64,000 bases of DNA from Sophora flavescens (GCA_030762895.1 CM061065.1:80051607-80115606), one strand, 5' to 3'. Positions 1 through 12,300 are shown, counted from the first letter of the stretch. The notes: generated by a model from the sequence alone, not told the origin. A program made the numbers and translations.

Positions 1-1600
1 CAGGTGAGGCGGAAGAGGGATGACGGAGCGGTGATCACATCTGGATGGAGCTGGTGACGGCGTGATGCTGTTGCTCGCCGTGCCGACGATTCGTTATTTG
101 CATATCTATGTTCCATATCTAGGTGGAAGGAAGCGCGAATGGGGAGAGGCAAGCGGTGGTTCCATTTCTGCCCCCTTGACTTGAAAAGAGAACCAGAAAA
201 GACGACGAGAGATGAAGCAATGGTGTCGCTGTCGGCGACGGTTGGATGGAGGCGGCGGCGACTCGCTGGTAGCTGTGCTGTTTGAATGAATGAAGTTCAA
301 GGGGCGATGCTGGGTGGGGTGGGATGCGCAAATGTTATTTTTTTTGTTTCTTTTTTTTTATTACTGGAATACCAATTATACCCTGGGAGGATTGATACTC
401 AACCATGAGGTTGGAGTATTCTAGACAATGCCAAAGGAAGGAGGTGGATGATTAGTTGGCACTGTCTAAAATACTCCATCTGTATGGTGGAGTTTGCATC
501 CTCCGTGTTTTTTCACCATAGATTCAATAATATAATATTTCAACGATCAAGATTAAAAAGGATAAATTGGGTATTATAAATTGGCAGCAGAGCTGCCATC
601 CTACGACGGTGCCGCCGCCAGCAGTCTCCTCCTCCACCGTCTCCACTAGTGGTCTCCCCTCTCTCCCTCTCTTCTTCTTCTTCCTCTCATCATCAATTTC
701 TCCCTCTTCATCACTTCTTCCACTCTTAATCATTAATCACCGAGAATCAAAATCAGTAAATGGGTGTATTTGATAACACAAAATGGAGCTCCACTGCTTC
801 ACACAAGCAGCCATGCACGACAGAAAGCGGATCGCCGTCACAACTCACCAGAGAGGGAGCGATTTCCGCCACATCGAGATCTTCTATCTCGAATCCCAAA
901 CGTTCCGACCAATCACCAATTCAATAAACCCTGGTTTTCACCATTACAACCCTTTCGTGTCATGTGATTCTCGCAAACTAGGTACCATCGATTCAGAGGC
1001 GAGTCAACTCAGGGCAAGTTCACATAACCACATAGGTGAGTCCTTACTTGGTGCCGCCACTAATGGTGTTTCGGTGAGGCGCCGCCATTGCTATATATAG
1101 AGGAAGGAGCGGTGGCGCCATCAAACACGTCTTGTATGTACCCAATAAGGCGGTGGGCGAGCTCTAGGCGGAGGAGGTATGAGCTTCTGTGTTCATTGTA
1201 GATCTGGAAAATTTCGATGCAGATCTGAGTCTTTTTAAGCAATTCTAGAGATCTGAGAAGGGACTTGAAGATTTGAAGATGATTTGAAGAGTGAAATCTA
1301 AACATGATAACCTCTACGAATCGAGAATCGAAGAATCTAGGAGAAAGCGGTTGCGAAACGGAGCTGCGAAGGTGGGTGGTGGCGAAACGGAGCTGTGAAG
1401 GTGGGTGGTGGTGGTGGCGGGCGAGGACGAAGGTGGGTGGTGGTGAAGGTGGTTGCAAAAGAGAGAGAGGGAGAATGGGGTTTATAATTATTATTTTTCA
1501 AAAAAAGTTTTGATGGAAAATACCCAGAATAACCCTGGAGTACGGAAACTCAACTCCCACTTTGGAGTATTCTAGAATCCTCCTGATTAGTTTGAAATTT
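1..1600. other. GC-rich unassigned region, no gene recognised
   Basis: Several overlapping frames are open here on both strands, but they are proline-, serine- or arginine-rich products of GC-rich low-complexity DNA. Examples are the Pro/His-rich minus frame 1060-1458 and the short frames at 106-331. None shows a domain I recognise and none has convincing splice borders. Around 1355-1450 a G-rich stretch built on GAAGGTGGGTGGTGG is imperfectly repeated. The sequence may be the promoter or 5' end of a gene lying to the left, or transposon-captured DNA; I cannot decide. Confidence 0.4.
378..502. repeat. Imperfect hairpin related to a downstream direct repeat
   Basis: Two arms of about 46 bp (roughly 389-434 and 457-502) are inverted copies of each other with mismatches, around a loop of about 21 bp. 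The shared core reads GGAGTATTctagACA. A third, directly oriented relative of the left arm lies at about 1525-1580 (same ...ACTCAAC...GGAGTATTCTAGA layout). This looks like debris of a small inverted-repeat element, but no target duplication could be assigned. Confidence 0.45.
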
Positions 1601-2460
1601 TTTATAAATAAAAATGCATTTAACTTGAAACCGATTATTGTAGGGTTTTTTTTTTGTGGAGGACCGATCTTTATCCTATGATGAGACAGAGGATATTTGA
1701 CGTAGCCGTACTAACCGCTCATACGGCTAGCTATAACTAGTGTAGTTTATCCGTAAAACGCACGGTAAAATTTCCATTAAAACCATTTCTTGTTAATGGT
1801 TAATAGAAAAAAAGCATAGTCATTTGATATAGTAAGACAATAGAGTTAGAAAATTGTATTTTGTAGTTGAGGCATAATAAGGGTCCGTTTGTTATGGATT
1901 TAAAAAAATGACTTTCACATTTAATAATTTAAATATTTTTTTTAGAGGTTTTAAAGTAAAGCAGAAGCTATTTTGTGTTTATTTACAATAATAAAAATCA
2001 TTTTTTAAAAAAATAGTTAGTGATCACCTCATTAGAAAAACTTTAAATCCATCCTAAAATCATAAAACCTTAAACCAAAAATTATATACAATTGTCATTT
2101 CATAATGTCAGAGTGAACTAAAATGACACAAAGTTAGCTTGATGTCGAAACAAAAGCACATCCCTCTTCAAGAATTTGACTTAATCCATTACTTACCTCC
2201 TGTATGAAGAAACAATACAAAAAAGATAATCCATATCCTACTTGAAGCACCTCTTCTTTTAAATTTTAATACTTCTTTTGTTGAAAGAGATTCTTAAAGA
2301 CCGAAACCCTTAACAAAATTATAGGTACTACTATTGCTTTAACTTTACAAATTAATTATAGATAAAAATTAGCACACTCTTTCACAACCAACAACTTTAA
2401 CCAAATACTCTCTTTACATTGATTTCCCAAAACTGAATTATATGTCCCTAAGCACATTGA
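1600..2460. other. AT-rich non-coding stretch
   Basis: No open frame of note, no recognised repeat and no splice-like exon was seen. The sequence is AT-rich with homopolymer runs, typical of plant intergenic DNA. Confidence 0.5.
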
Positions 2461-2469
2461 TTTGGCCTC

Positions 2470-2706
2470 TCACATGTAGGGACCAAATTGAAAATAATTA
2501 TCACATGTAGGGACCGATTTCAAATTTTTTTTGTTGAATTGGTCCCTACATGTGACAATAATTTGCAATTTGGTCCTCTTATATAGGGACCAAATAGCGG
2601 TGATGACCAAATTGAAAATTAGTGTCACGTATAGGGACCAAATTGATAACTTTTTACGTATAAGGACCAAATTGAAAATCGATGTCACGTATAGGGACCA
2701 AAACAT
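2470..2706. repeat. Degenerate GGGACCAAATTG repeat block with inverted copies
   Basis: The motif ATAGGGACCAAATTGAAAAT recurs about five times on the plus strand (near 2478, 2507, 2585, 2632 and 2692) and twice in inverted orientation (near 2537 and 2569). Units are often separated by TGTCACGTAT-like spacers. The first half can fold back on itself. Such arrays are common in dicot intergenic DNA. The small frames through this block are repeat-encoded, not genes. Confidence 0.7.
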
Positions 2707-2719
2707 TACTTTAACCTAA

Positions 2720-4170
2720 CAAAAATATTAAGAAATTTGACTTTCTTTGAAAATCAAATTAAATATGTTGGCTCAACCGGTTGGATTTGGAACTGGTCGA
2801 GTGTCCAGTCCATTCAACCCAAAAGATTAGTTGATTTTAGAGGTAGTGAGAATCGATCAATTGACCCAAAACTAATGAAAACTAGTCAAAAATCGCTGGT
2901 AAGAATTGATTTGAATCTATCATTTATATATACATATATAAATACATATGTCTAATTATAATCTATTGAATACTAGGTATTTAATATATAATCTTATTAT
3001 AAATTCATTATACAATTTAAGTAATTTTCCTAAATATTGGTTCATATGTCTCATTATAATTTATAATGTCATGTATTTGTTTAACAATATTTGATTGGTG
3101 TTTTTAGTTTAATACCATTATCATAACCGTGTTTATTATATTATTTGTAGTCAATAATGGACATAAACATATACCATAATCCTAACCAGTGGCGGATGTT
3201 GAGTAAAACAATTGGGGGAGCCATTTGACACATATATTTAGGTATATCACACATGTTAAATTCTCTGTTTAGAAGTCTATTTTTATTCAAAGAACAAGAT
3301 TTTGTTTATTTAATAGTTTTTTTTTCATTTTTTAGATATTCTGATTTTTATATTAATATTATTTTTTTAAATGAATTTCCTTTAGTTTAAGAGAAGGAAT
3401 GTTTACTTTTTAAAAAAATTTCTTCCATGTCCATTCAAAAATATCACATGAGTTTTTGGTGTTAAAAAACTTTAGGCCCAACAAGGAGTTGACCCAAGCC
3501 CAAAATAAGCTTCATCTTCTTCACTCAGAACACCTGCAACCTAAGTGTTGCTGTTTGGAGGAGTTACGGCGGCTGGACGGCGCGACGGAGAAGGCTAAAG
3601 CGTGTTGTGGTGGTCGTTCTAGTTTGTCTGTAGTATTCTGCGGCGGAGATCCAGAAGGTGCGGGACGGGAAGCGACTTGGATCTGTGGTGGAGCGACGGT
3701 TGCACGAGGAACGGATCGGAGGCTGCACGCAGAGGGGAGTGAGAATGAGAGTGAGTGGTGGAGCTTGGTTTAGTGATGTGGACTCTACTAATGGATGAAA
3801 GTTGAAAGGAGTGGAAATGTGGGAGTGACAAATAGATGGGACAAATTTGCCACTTTTGCATATAAGGGCCTAGGGTGACCTATTGTGCAAATATTTTAGA
3901 CTATATTAACCAGTAAATTAAAAGAATACCCACTACAACATGTCACTCTAACATCTCTCACCGTGAGAGATACGGGGAGCTCCCCCACCCTAGAGATTGC
4001 TAATGATTTAAGACAGTCCATAGTTGATATGTTATACTTTATTGAGTAGTAGTCTATAGTCAATAAGATTTATTCTTTTATAGTGGAAGTAAAGAATGTT
4101 GTAAGCTGTAGGTTTGAGACATTATAAAGGAAAAAATGAAAAGTAAAACAAATAGATTTTCACTAGATAA
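2720..4170. other. Intergenic DNA with a GC-rich island, no gene recognised
   Basis: Mostly AT-rich. A GC-richer island at 3480-3780 has open frames on both strands (3456-3773 plus, 3619-3861 minus), but neither resembles a known family and they oppose each other. The stretch starting near 3189 (GTGGCGGATGTTGAG...GGGGGAGCC) and the one near 3975 (GGGGAGCTCCCCCACCC) look like ends of a degenerate DNA transposon, without a readable target duplication. Confidence 0.35.
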
Positions 4171-4201
<31 letters not shown>

Positions 4202-4202
4202 T
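4171..4202 (+). repeat. (TAA)n microsatellite
   Basis: About ten uninterrupted AAT/TAA trinucleotides lie 50 bp upstream of the 4251-8521 element. Confidence 0.9.
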
Positions 4203-4250
4203 GATATATAAAAATATTTTCAAAAAAAATTTAACTTGCAAAAGAGAACG

Positions 4251-7200
4251 TGTAACACCCCGATTTTCGTTGCTTTGTAATATCGGTAATAAATATATAA
4301 AAATATATATTTTTATCCGAGACTTGGAAAATGATTTTGGATAAACCAAGGTCATTTCCTTGTTATACTTATTTTCATAAGGTTGTGGGGAAGTTTTTGG
4401 TTGAAATTTCAGACGGAAGTCGGTCTGCCGTTTTCTGTGTTTTCACTGACAGTAAAAGTTTACTGCTCAGAAGACCTAATTTTAATTCGTGAACGAGATG
4501 AAAAATGTTGTTATCGTATTTGCTACGATACTGGAAGTTTTGAAATTTTTGTTAAAAATTTAAAATATTATATTTGTTGCGGGCGTATACGTCGAGATAT
4601 CTCTAGGAAAAGCTTGCGCCAGATGAACCCGGAGTCGGCAACGGAGCTGAGATAATGGATTTGACCGACTTGACGAGCATTTATGACGAGCTTATATGAG
4701 TCATAATGGCCATAATGGCGCATTTATGACAAAGTGAATTTTTGCTATGAAATGACCATTTTACCCTTGTCTTTTTATGACAATTACAAGCCATACCATT
4801 GGAAAATTTGACCAAACCTTACCCAAAACCCACGGCTCCAACATGTCTTCTTCATTTAAGCAAGTTTCATTTCCATTTTCAAGCCATTTTTCTCTCAAAG
4901 TTAAGCTTTTGTCTTAAGAACTTCAAGAACATTCATAAATGTTCATAATTCGTCAGATTTTGCCTAGCAATTCTGACCATTTTATATTCTGAATCTCGAA
5001 AAACTTTCAACATGAAAGTTGTTCATCTTTCTCTCTTATTTCCAACGACATAAAGATCATCCAAAACGGACAAGTATGTTGAGAGATATACCCAAATTAC
5101 TAAAACTGTTCTAAACCCTCATCATGTTCATCTTCTTCTCTAAGTTTCTCAAGAACACCATGAGAAATTTGTGAAGAACATCATCAAGATCATCCTTTTC
5201 TTTGATCATCAAGAGATAGTCTCTCTTAATCTTGCTATTCTAAGCTTTTCTCTTCACAAGATTCTTGAGTTTATGCCTTTGATCATCATGTTCTTCATAA
5301 GATTCAAAGTTCATGAAGCTAACTTCAAAAATTCATAACTAATTCTAGAAAAATACTTTTGACATGAAACCAATTGCTATGATCTTATAATCATCTCTAT
5401 TTTCATAATCTATAAGCATAAGATCATGAGAAATTTCTTTCCCTTATTTCTGGACTTGGCCGAACCTAGGTCAATATCATGTTCATAGGTTTTGTTTCAT
5501 TTTCATGTCTTGATTCATGATTCAATCTTCTAGTATCTTGATAGTTCTTGTATTTAAGTATATAGAAGATCAAAAATCAAACTCTCACCTATTGATTTCA
5601 TCAAGGCCGAAACCCTAGTTCTTGGAACTAGATGAGTTTTGTTCAAAGTTTTCATAAATGATCTAAGTAATCAAGCTATTAGTATGTATGCTTAATAAAT
5701 CTAAGTTGGTTTATCAAACTAAAAACCCTAACCCTATGTTCTTGTGTCGGCCGAATCTACCATTTAGAGGGTTAGGATGATTTTGATTCTTAACTTTGTT
5801 GTTTAGCCCTAATCCATTTCCTTAAGTATATTAGGATCATTAATCTATGACTTAATCATGATTAGAAATTTTAAGGATTTTGAACCCAAAAAGTCAGCCC
5901 TTGACCGAAACCTAACCCTCATGAGTTAAGTATGTTGTGGTTTGATTTGATTTATTTTGGTTGCAATTCGTTTGAAGAAAACAACCGAGTTAACTGATTT
6001 AAGCCGACGGAGGAAACTGGATCAAATCGGGAGATTGTTTGAAAATGTTAGGTTGAGTCTTCAAGAGGTAAGGGGAGCTTACCTAAGGGATTTTCTCAAT
6101 AACTATTTGCTTTTAGTGTGGCTTATATGATTTATATGTGGTTTGTGATTAATTGTTTATGTTGTTTATGATGTGTTGCTTATCTGTGTATCGGTGATTG
6201 ATCTGCTTTTCATTATCTGCAGTAGTATATTATGTTGTTATGATGCATGATCTGCCTGGGGATATAATTATGATGATGTTGTTGAATGTTGTTTGTGAGT
6301 GTTGTTTGAGAGGCCTGACAGTGGTCAGTGCACAACCGACAATGAGATAAAAGATTTAATAAGCTGTGAAAGTTATATTCAACGTTTTATGGGGAATGTT
6401 GCAATATAATAGTAGAGGAAAATATGATTTTGGAAAAATAATGAGTTTTGAGAAATATTATTATTTTAATGATTTATTAGTGTAAAAGAAGTTTATGAGT
6501 CACGGTGAGAGCGTAACCGTGAAAATTTTTTAGTACTGCTAATTTTTACACAAGAAATTCTGAAGTATTATAAAAAAATGATTTTGTGAAATTAATATTC
6601 GAAAAGAGCTTATTTATTATATAAGAAAATTATTTTAGAAGAAATGTCAAAGTTTGACTTAAAGACGTTTTCTTTGAAAATGCTAAACGACGACAAGTTT
6701 CGAAATTATTTACGGTGAGAGTTTAAAAACAGCAGTACTTATGTTGAAAAGAGATTTATTTTGAATTGATTTATTAGAGTTGAAGTTTCAATAAAAAGAA
6801 GTTGTTGATGATTTGACGTTATTTTGGAAAAATGAGTTTCCAAAGGAAAAGTGGATTTTCTATGATTTGACGTTTTACCAACGAATTTCAAGTAGAAAGG
6901 ATTTGTTGTAAGTGAGTTTTACTTAATGACGTAAAGGATGATATAGAACTTAGTAACCGAGATGTCAGGGTACTAGTGTTCTTATGACGTTATCCTATTT
7001 TGGATTTGTTTTTTTACAGACAGAAAAGATGTAAAAGATGTAAAACGATGTAAAAGATGTAATACGATGTGAAAGATGTAATACGATGTGAAAGATGTGA
7101 AAGATGTAAAACGATGTAAGACGATGTGAAAGATGTAAAAGATGTAATACGATGTGAAAGATGTGAAAGATGTGAAATGATGTAAGACGATGTGAAAGAT

Positions 7201-8521
7201 GTAATACGATGTGAAAGATGTAAAACGATGTGAAAGATGTAATACGATGTGAAAGATGTAAAACGATGTGAAAGATGTAAAACGATGTGATACGATGTGA
7301 AAGATGTAAAAAGATGTACGAAGATATGGAACTTAATAACCGAGACGCCGGGGTATTAAGGTTCGTTATGTTGTAATCTGGGTATCTATTTAAAGAAGTT
7401 AAAACGTTTTAAGTTGTTTTCTACTACCACGAACCTAAGACTGATTGCAAGGTCTAGGGGCTTCGTGATTGAGCACTCGGACTTTGAGGTCCTGTGTTGT
7501 TAATAAAAGATGTAAAGATGTTTTAAACGATGTTAAGTCATAAGCTTTTGAGAGCTTCCATGTTTTAACGATGATGCTTTTGAGAGCATTAGATGTTTAA
7601 AACGATGATGGGTTGTAAGCTTTTGAGAGCTTTGACAAATAAAGATATAGCACAAAGAAAAGAGTTGAGAACAAAATGTTTTTCTTGCATGCATTTGGCA
7701 GACGTGCCATGATAAAACGAGGGATTACCTTGCGGCGTCAGGGTAGATCATACAAAGATGTTCTCATTGTGCCCAGGGTTTGGACAATGAGGCCCCATCT
7801 CAGATTGTTATCACTGTGCCACGATGTTGGACAGTGTGCGATGGGCGTGCATGTGGTTGTATGCCTGTGGCAATCGAGTCTGATCAACTCATCACGAGGT
7901 TTACGAGGTTGGAGATATCTCATGAGATTAGGTATGAATGTTTAGATGATATATTGAAGTGTTCATGCATGGTTTTCCAACGTTGATGTTTGGGGGTGTG
8001 AAACCCATTGATAAACGATGTGATATAATATGAATGGGTACGTTGTTATAGACATGTATATGTTTATGTGCCTTCTTTTGTGTTGCGCATTTGGTTATTG
8101 TGGTAAATCCATATATTGACGTCTCACCCTTACAACCATATCAGAGTCGTACAAGGGGTATGATCCCTACAAGAAGACGAAGGCTATCTAGTTCGAGGCA
8201 TGCTGTTCTGTTCCTTTTGGTTGTAGTGTCCGTTAGTTACGACCAGCTTAGGTAATATTATGTTTTGAGAATAAAGATGATTATGATTTATGTGAGAAAA
8301 CATATGAGGCAGTATAGTTATATGACTTATATACATTATGTATTTAAGTGTGATTCGATTATGTTGCTGAAGTTATGAGGTTAAAGAAGGAGGAAAAAAA
8401 ATTTATCACCATAATTTGAAGAGATAAACGTTGAGAAAACATTATTTTCCGAAAGCAACCAGCAAATTAAGTTTTATTTCCGCAAACGGGTAACCATGTG
8501 ATGACTCGGGTTTAGGGTGTC
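4251..8521 (+). mobile_element. 4.27-kb solo-LTR-like element with target-site duplication
   Basis: The segment begins TGTAACACCCCGATTTTCG and ends ACTCGGGTTTAGGGTGTCA. It therefore has TG...CA ends whose tips (ACACCC / GGGTGT) are inverted, as in many long plant gypsy LTRs. It is flanked by perfect copies of GAGAACG (4244-4250 and 8523-8529), or eight bases, AGAGAACG, if the element ends one base earlier. There is no substantial open frame, no gag or pol trace and no internal tRNA primer site, so a solo LTR left by LTR-LTR recombination is the simplest reading. A duplication of 7-8 bp is longer than the usual 5, so a non-LTR-type DNA transposon remains possible. It contains a minisatellite (7020-7320) and other short tandem repeats (7500-7640). 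Confidence 0.7.
7020..7320 (+). repeat. Minisatellite of 9-10 bp AAGATGTAA / ACGATGTGA units
   Basis: About thirty imperfect units of the type AAGATGTRA and ACGATGTRA run head to tail inside the long LTR-like element. It is flanked by two related copies of a GATATRGAACTTARTAACCG unit (near 6951 and 7324, about 370 bp apart), so the array sits inside an older, larger tandem duplication. Confidence 0.85.
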
Positions 8522-8529
8522 AGAGAACG

Positions 8530-9510
8530 AGGAGAAATAAATGAAACAAGTTTTCATGCGAGAAGAAAAATAATACAATGACAGATAATATATTTTCTAA
8601 ATGGTTAACTTGGACGGGATAAGAGAAGAAACAAATCAAACAGATTATCAATAGAGTAAAAAAAATATGATAAGTAAATATATTTTCTACAATGGTTAAG
8701 TTACATGGGAAAAAAGGTCAAACAAGTTAAATAGATTTCCAATAGAGAAGAAAAATAATAAAATGATTGATAAACATATTTTCTTAATATGATCAACATC
8801 TCCGGAAGGTAAAATAAATCAAATAGATTTTCAAGAGACAATAAAAAAATATGATAGATAATTATATTTTCTAAAAATAGTTACCGATATGCTTCAAATA
8901 TTCTTCTATTGATATAGAATTATGTAATGTTTAATTACATTATATTCATATTATATTATGAGTGGTTAAAAATCTTATATGAATATGCTTACACTTTTAA
9001 CAAGTGTCATCTCAAGAATCCATGTGCTATTTTCTTTTCAAAGTTCGTATTTGGTTTAACAATTATATAAATTATCATGTTATATGAAAGATGATTATAA
9101 TAATTTATTTATTTATTGCTACATAATTATAATAATTTAATTGTCTTCAAATTTGACTTATTTTATATGAATTTTATAGAAATCATGTTTATATTTAAAA
9201 TTATATCATTAGACATTTTTTTCAATTCTCGAATCCCAAGTAATTTTTAAATTAATTTAGTTTTTACGTTGTCGCTATCATTGTTATCCCCGTGCTATGC
9301 ACGAGTGCACAAACTCCCGCCAACATTTTTTTCTGACAATCCTGACATCATTCGATATCACTTCTTTTACTATTTGTATATTATTCATTAATATTAAATA
9401 ATTGCTTTTCTCGTGCTACGCACAAGTGCACAAACTGCTACCAACATTTTATTAACAATGTTTGCAACTTCTTGAGATAATGATTACCAATTTCTTTTGG
9501 CATTTTTTTT
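8530..9510. other. AT-rich intergenic DNA with a 40-bp direct repeat
   Basis: No gene is visible. A unit reading CGTGCTAYGCACRAGTGCAC...CCAACATTTT occurs at 9291-9330 and again at 9412-9450, offset by 121 bp. The inverted-complement-like GTGC...GCAC core resembles small foldback elements widespread in dicots. A related CCCGTATATTGCACGGGT sits near 9920. Confidence 0.5.
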
Positions 9511-9528
9511 AAAACTGTTATTTTATAT

Positions 9529-9764
9529 TTTTTTTTTGTTTGGTACTCATCCTAATTAGTCGTTGGGATCCAGTGAGCCCTCAAAGTATCCCTACGGCTT
9601 AGATCCTTTGGACTCGCTATGTGACTAATCTCCAAGTCGGCCGGGTGGTTAGTAAAGCCTGACCAAATATTGTTGCGTGCCCAATGATCGAACTCGAGTA
9701 CAGCCCGAACGATTCATCCTTTAAGTAGCAGTGCGTTAACCACTTGCACCCAATAATTTGTTTT
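9529..9764 (-). mobile_element. tRNA-derived SINE with 17-bp target-site duplication
   Basis: Read on the minus strand, the element starts near 9752 with GGGTGCAAGTGGTTAACGCA (an A-box-like segment). It has a B-box-like GAGTTCGATCATT about 45 bases further on, a tRNA-unrelated body, and ends in an A-rich tail (the T run at 9527-9537 on the plus strand). A perfect 17-bp duplication, AAACTGTTATTTTATAT, flanks it at 9512-9528 and 9765-9781. Internal pol III boxes, A-tail and long target duplication are the defining marks of a SINE. It has no gene content and would be moved by a LINE reverse transcriptase. It is not a functional tRNA. Confidence 0.85.
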
Positions 9765-9781
9765 AAACTGTTATTTTATAT

Positions 9782-11425
9782 AACAAAAATTTATTATGTC
9801 ATTTTTTAAAAATATCTTAAATAGAATTTAATAATTATTATTCTTCTAAATTTATTTATTTTTAATTTGCATTTAAAAACTACCTTTAATTGTAATTTAC
9901 ACATTTAGAGGAAAGTTATCCCGTATATTGCACGGGTATAATTATTCCTACTTAAGATATAAATGTGAACCAAGCACGTGTTCTAATAAAACAGAATAAA
10001 TCTTAATAAACAAGAATTATAAGACATGCCTACCAAATATTATATAAACACGTCACAATAGACTTAAAATACTCATTTATAAATTATAAGTTTTAACTTT
10101 TAAGCCCTGATAAAAATTTCCTGCCAAGAAAAAGGACTAGAAGAGAGATAGGTTAAGAAAACCAGTAGTCTTGGTAGATTTAACACTACCAAAATCAGTC
10201 AACTCTATATACTGTGAGTACGTCATCTCTCTAACTTTGAATGCAATTGAAATGTATAATAATTTGTCAAAAAGTTATTATAATAATCTGACAAATTTGT
10301 AGTGATTTTTCGTAGGCAATAATCCTTAAAATTGTTGTAAAAATAATAAATAAACTGATATAAATAAAATAAAATAAAATAAAATAGAGAAGTAAAAATT
10401 AAATAGATAAAGAGTGAAGAACACCAATAACATTATTTCACCCACAATAAAATTTTATCGTTCAAATTATAAAACTCCCTCAGGATTTAACATACTCTTT
10501 CAGAATAACAAACAATATTATTCTGGGTAACAAAAACAACAAGAATTACATTAACTCTCATATACAAAAAAGAGAAAACAAAATAGAGAAGATGAAAATT
10601 TGTAAGTCTCCCACAAAGGTCAACCCTTTAAAACAAAAAGAAGAAGTTTTTTCTTATATTATACTCTTTAGAAGTAACTCCTCTTTCAGAAACACATTAC
10701 ACCTTTTGCACATTGCACCGTTAATACTTGAAGCAAATTGATTAGAAAATTAAATGCTATATTTTTTCATTTGAAATGTAGATAAAAAATAATTAAGAGC
10801 ATTAAATGACAATAAAGTAGAATCAAAATATATTAACAAAAAATGTTACAGTAAATAAATAATCATAAAAGAAAATAAATGATAATAAATATAAGATTTA
10901 AACATTTTAAACTCAAATATCAAAAATTGATTATTTTAAAATTTGAAATAATATCCAACATTGAGTAGGTCCCTGAACTATTTTAGAATTTTTAAATAGG
11001 TCCCTAAACTAAAAAAATTGTCATTGGACCCTCAAACTTTTATAAAGTTTTCAATTGAGTGCTTGAACTAAAAAAGTTTTAATTGGATCCCTAAACTTAT
11101 AAAAAAAATAAAGATAATATTTTTAAAAAACTCGCAATTTTTTTTTTCAACTCAATTCATCCATCAATCTTGAGTCGAAGCCACCTATTCCAATTAAAAA
11201 GCAAGGGTCAAATGAATGTATAAACAATAAAAGAGCAAGGGTCAAATGCATAAATTATTTTTTTATTCATCAAATTTAATAATTCTAAGATACTAAAGTA
11301 TTCTTAAAATTAAGTTATTAAAAATAAAGATTTTGAGTCTGTACGGCAGATTTTTAGCAAGGGTCAAATAAATAAATTTTTATTTTTAAAGATTTCTAGC
11401 AAGTGGTTCAAAAAAAAAAAAGATA
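9782..11425. other. AT-rich intergenic DNA
   Basis: No coding frame or structural RNA was recognised. At 10962-11100 there are four degenerate units of the kind AGGTCCCTAAACTA, another common dicot interspersed repeat. Poly-A and poly-T runs are frequent. Confidence 0.5.
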
Positions 11426-11429
11426 TTTA

Positions 11430-12300
11430 GCAAGGGACAAATGCATAAATTTTTATTTTAAAAGATTTTTATTAAAATAAAGATATTAAAAATAAATATT
11501 TATATATTAACACATCTTGTACAAAAAAAATATTAACACATATTTAAAAATATTTGATTTTGATAATAAATATATTATAATTATAGATTATAATATATTT
11601 ATAATTACAATATAAATAATTTTATGTATAAAAATTAAGTTTTTTTTTGTCACAAAGTAAAAATTAAGTTTTTAAAAGCAAAATTATCTCCCTTAAAAAA
11701 AAAAGACTAAATTAGTGGCGAAATTACTACACGGTCGGAATAATCACGCGACGACGTAATAATCACGCGTCTGTTTTTATAAATATTGGATTGATAAAGA
11801 GTTACCACAAACCACAAACGAACAAACAAACGAAAGTATTGTTCTTTCATAAACGAATGATTCATCCTTACAAAATTCGAATTTGGCAATGGGTGAACAA
11901 AGGGTCGAATGCATAAATTTTTATTTTTAAAGATTTTTAGCAAGGGTCAAATACATAATTTTTTATTTTTAAATATTTTTATTAAAATAAAGATATTAAA
12001 AATAAATATTCATATATTAATACATCTTGTACAAAAAAAAATATTAACACATATTTAAAAATATTTGACTTTGATAATAAATATATTATAATTATAGATT
12101 ATAATATATTTATAATTACAATATAAATAAATTTATGTATAAAAATTAAGTTTTTTTTTTGTCACAAAGTAAAAATTAAAAGCAAAATTATCTCCCTTAA
12201 AAAAAAAAGACTAAATTAGTGGCGGAATAATCACGCGACGTAATAATCACGCGACGGTTTTTATAAATAGAGGATTGATAAAGCCTTACCACAAACGAAA
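11430..12300 (+). repeat. Tandem duplication of the RING gene promoter
   Basis: A block of roughly 400-500 bp occurs twice in direct orientation with an offset of about 490-510 bp (copy 1 about 11430-11850, copy 2 about 11935-12300). Both copies carry the same AT-rich stretch, the AGACTAAATTAGTGGCG segment (11704 and 12208), paired AATAATCACGCG boxes, a TATAAATA box (11778 and 12262) and the start of the presumed 5' leader (TTACCACAAAC). Copy 2 lies directly upstream of the RING gene, so copy 1 is a spare promoter with a truncated leader. Confidence 0.85.
12226..12269 (+). promoter_or_regulatory. Core promoter of the RING gene: ACGCGACG boxes and TATA box
   Basis: Two AATAATCACGCGACG boxes 15 bp apart precede TATAAATAG at 12262-12270, a good plant TATA box. 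The first main-frame ATG lies about 175 bp downstream, leaving room for a normal leader. The same arrangement, slightly altered, is present in the upstream duplicate at 11736-11785. Confidence 0.6.

Noticed and set aside
1060..1458. 132-codon Pro/His-rich minus-strand frame
   Set aside because: It is explained by G-rich repeats on the other strand; no family resemblance or splice evidence.
3930..3990. CACTACAACA as a CACTA transposon end
   Set aside because: Only one end is seen, with no inverted partner and no 3-bp target duplication.
4383..4655. 90-codon frame near the left end of the 4251-8521 element
   Set aside because: No domain, no homologous pattern and AT-biased composition; the flanking sequence is LTR-like.
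7020..7320. Regular short repeats that could suggest a CRISPR array
   Set aside because: Units are 9-10 bp, abut one another with no unique spacers, and lie inside a plant LTR-like element: a minisatellite.
9700..9752. Possible tRNA gene on the minus strand (A-box and B-box)
   Set aside because: No cloverleaf closes, there is no acceptor stem, and the unit continues into a non-tRNA body with an A-tail and a 17-bp target duplication, so it is a SINE.
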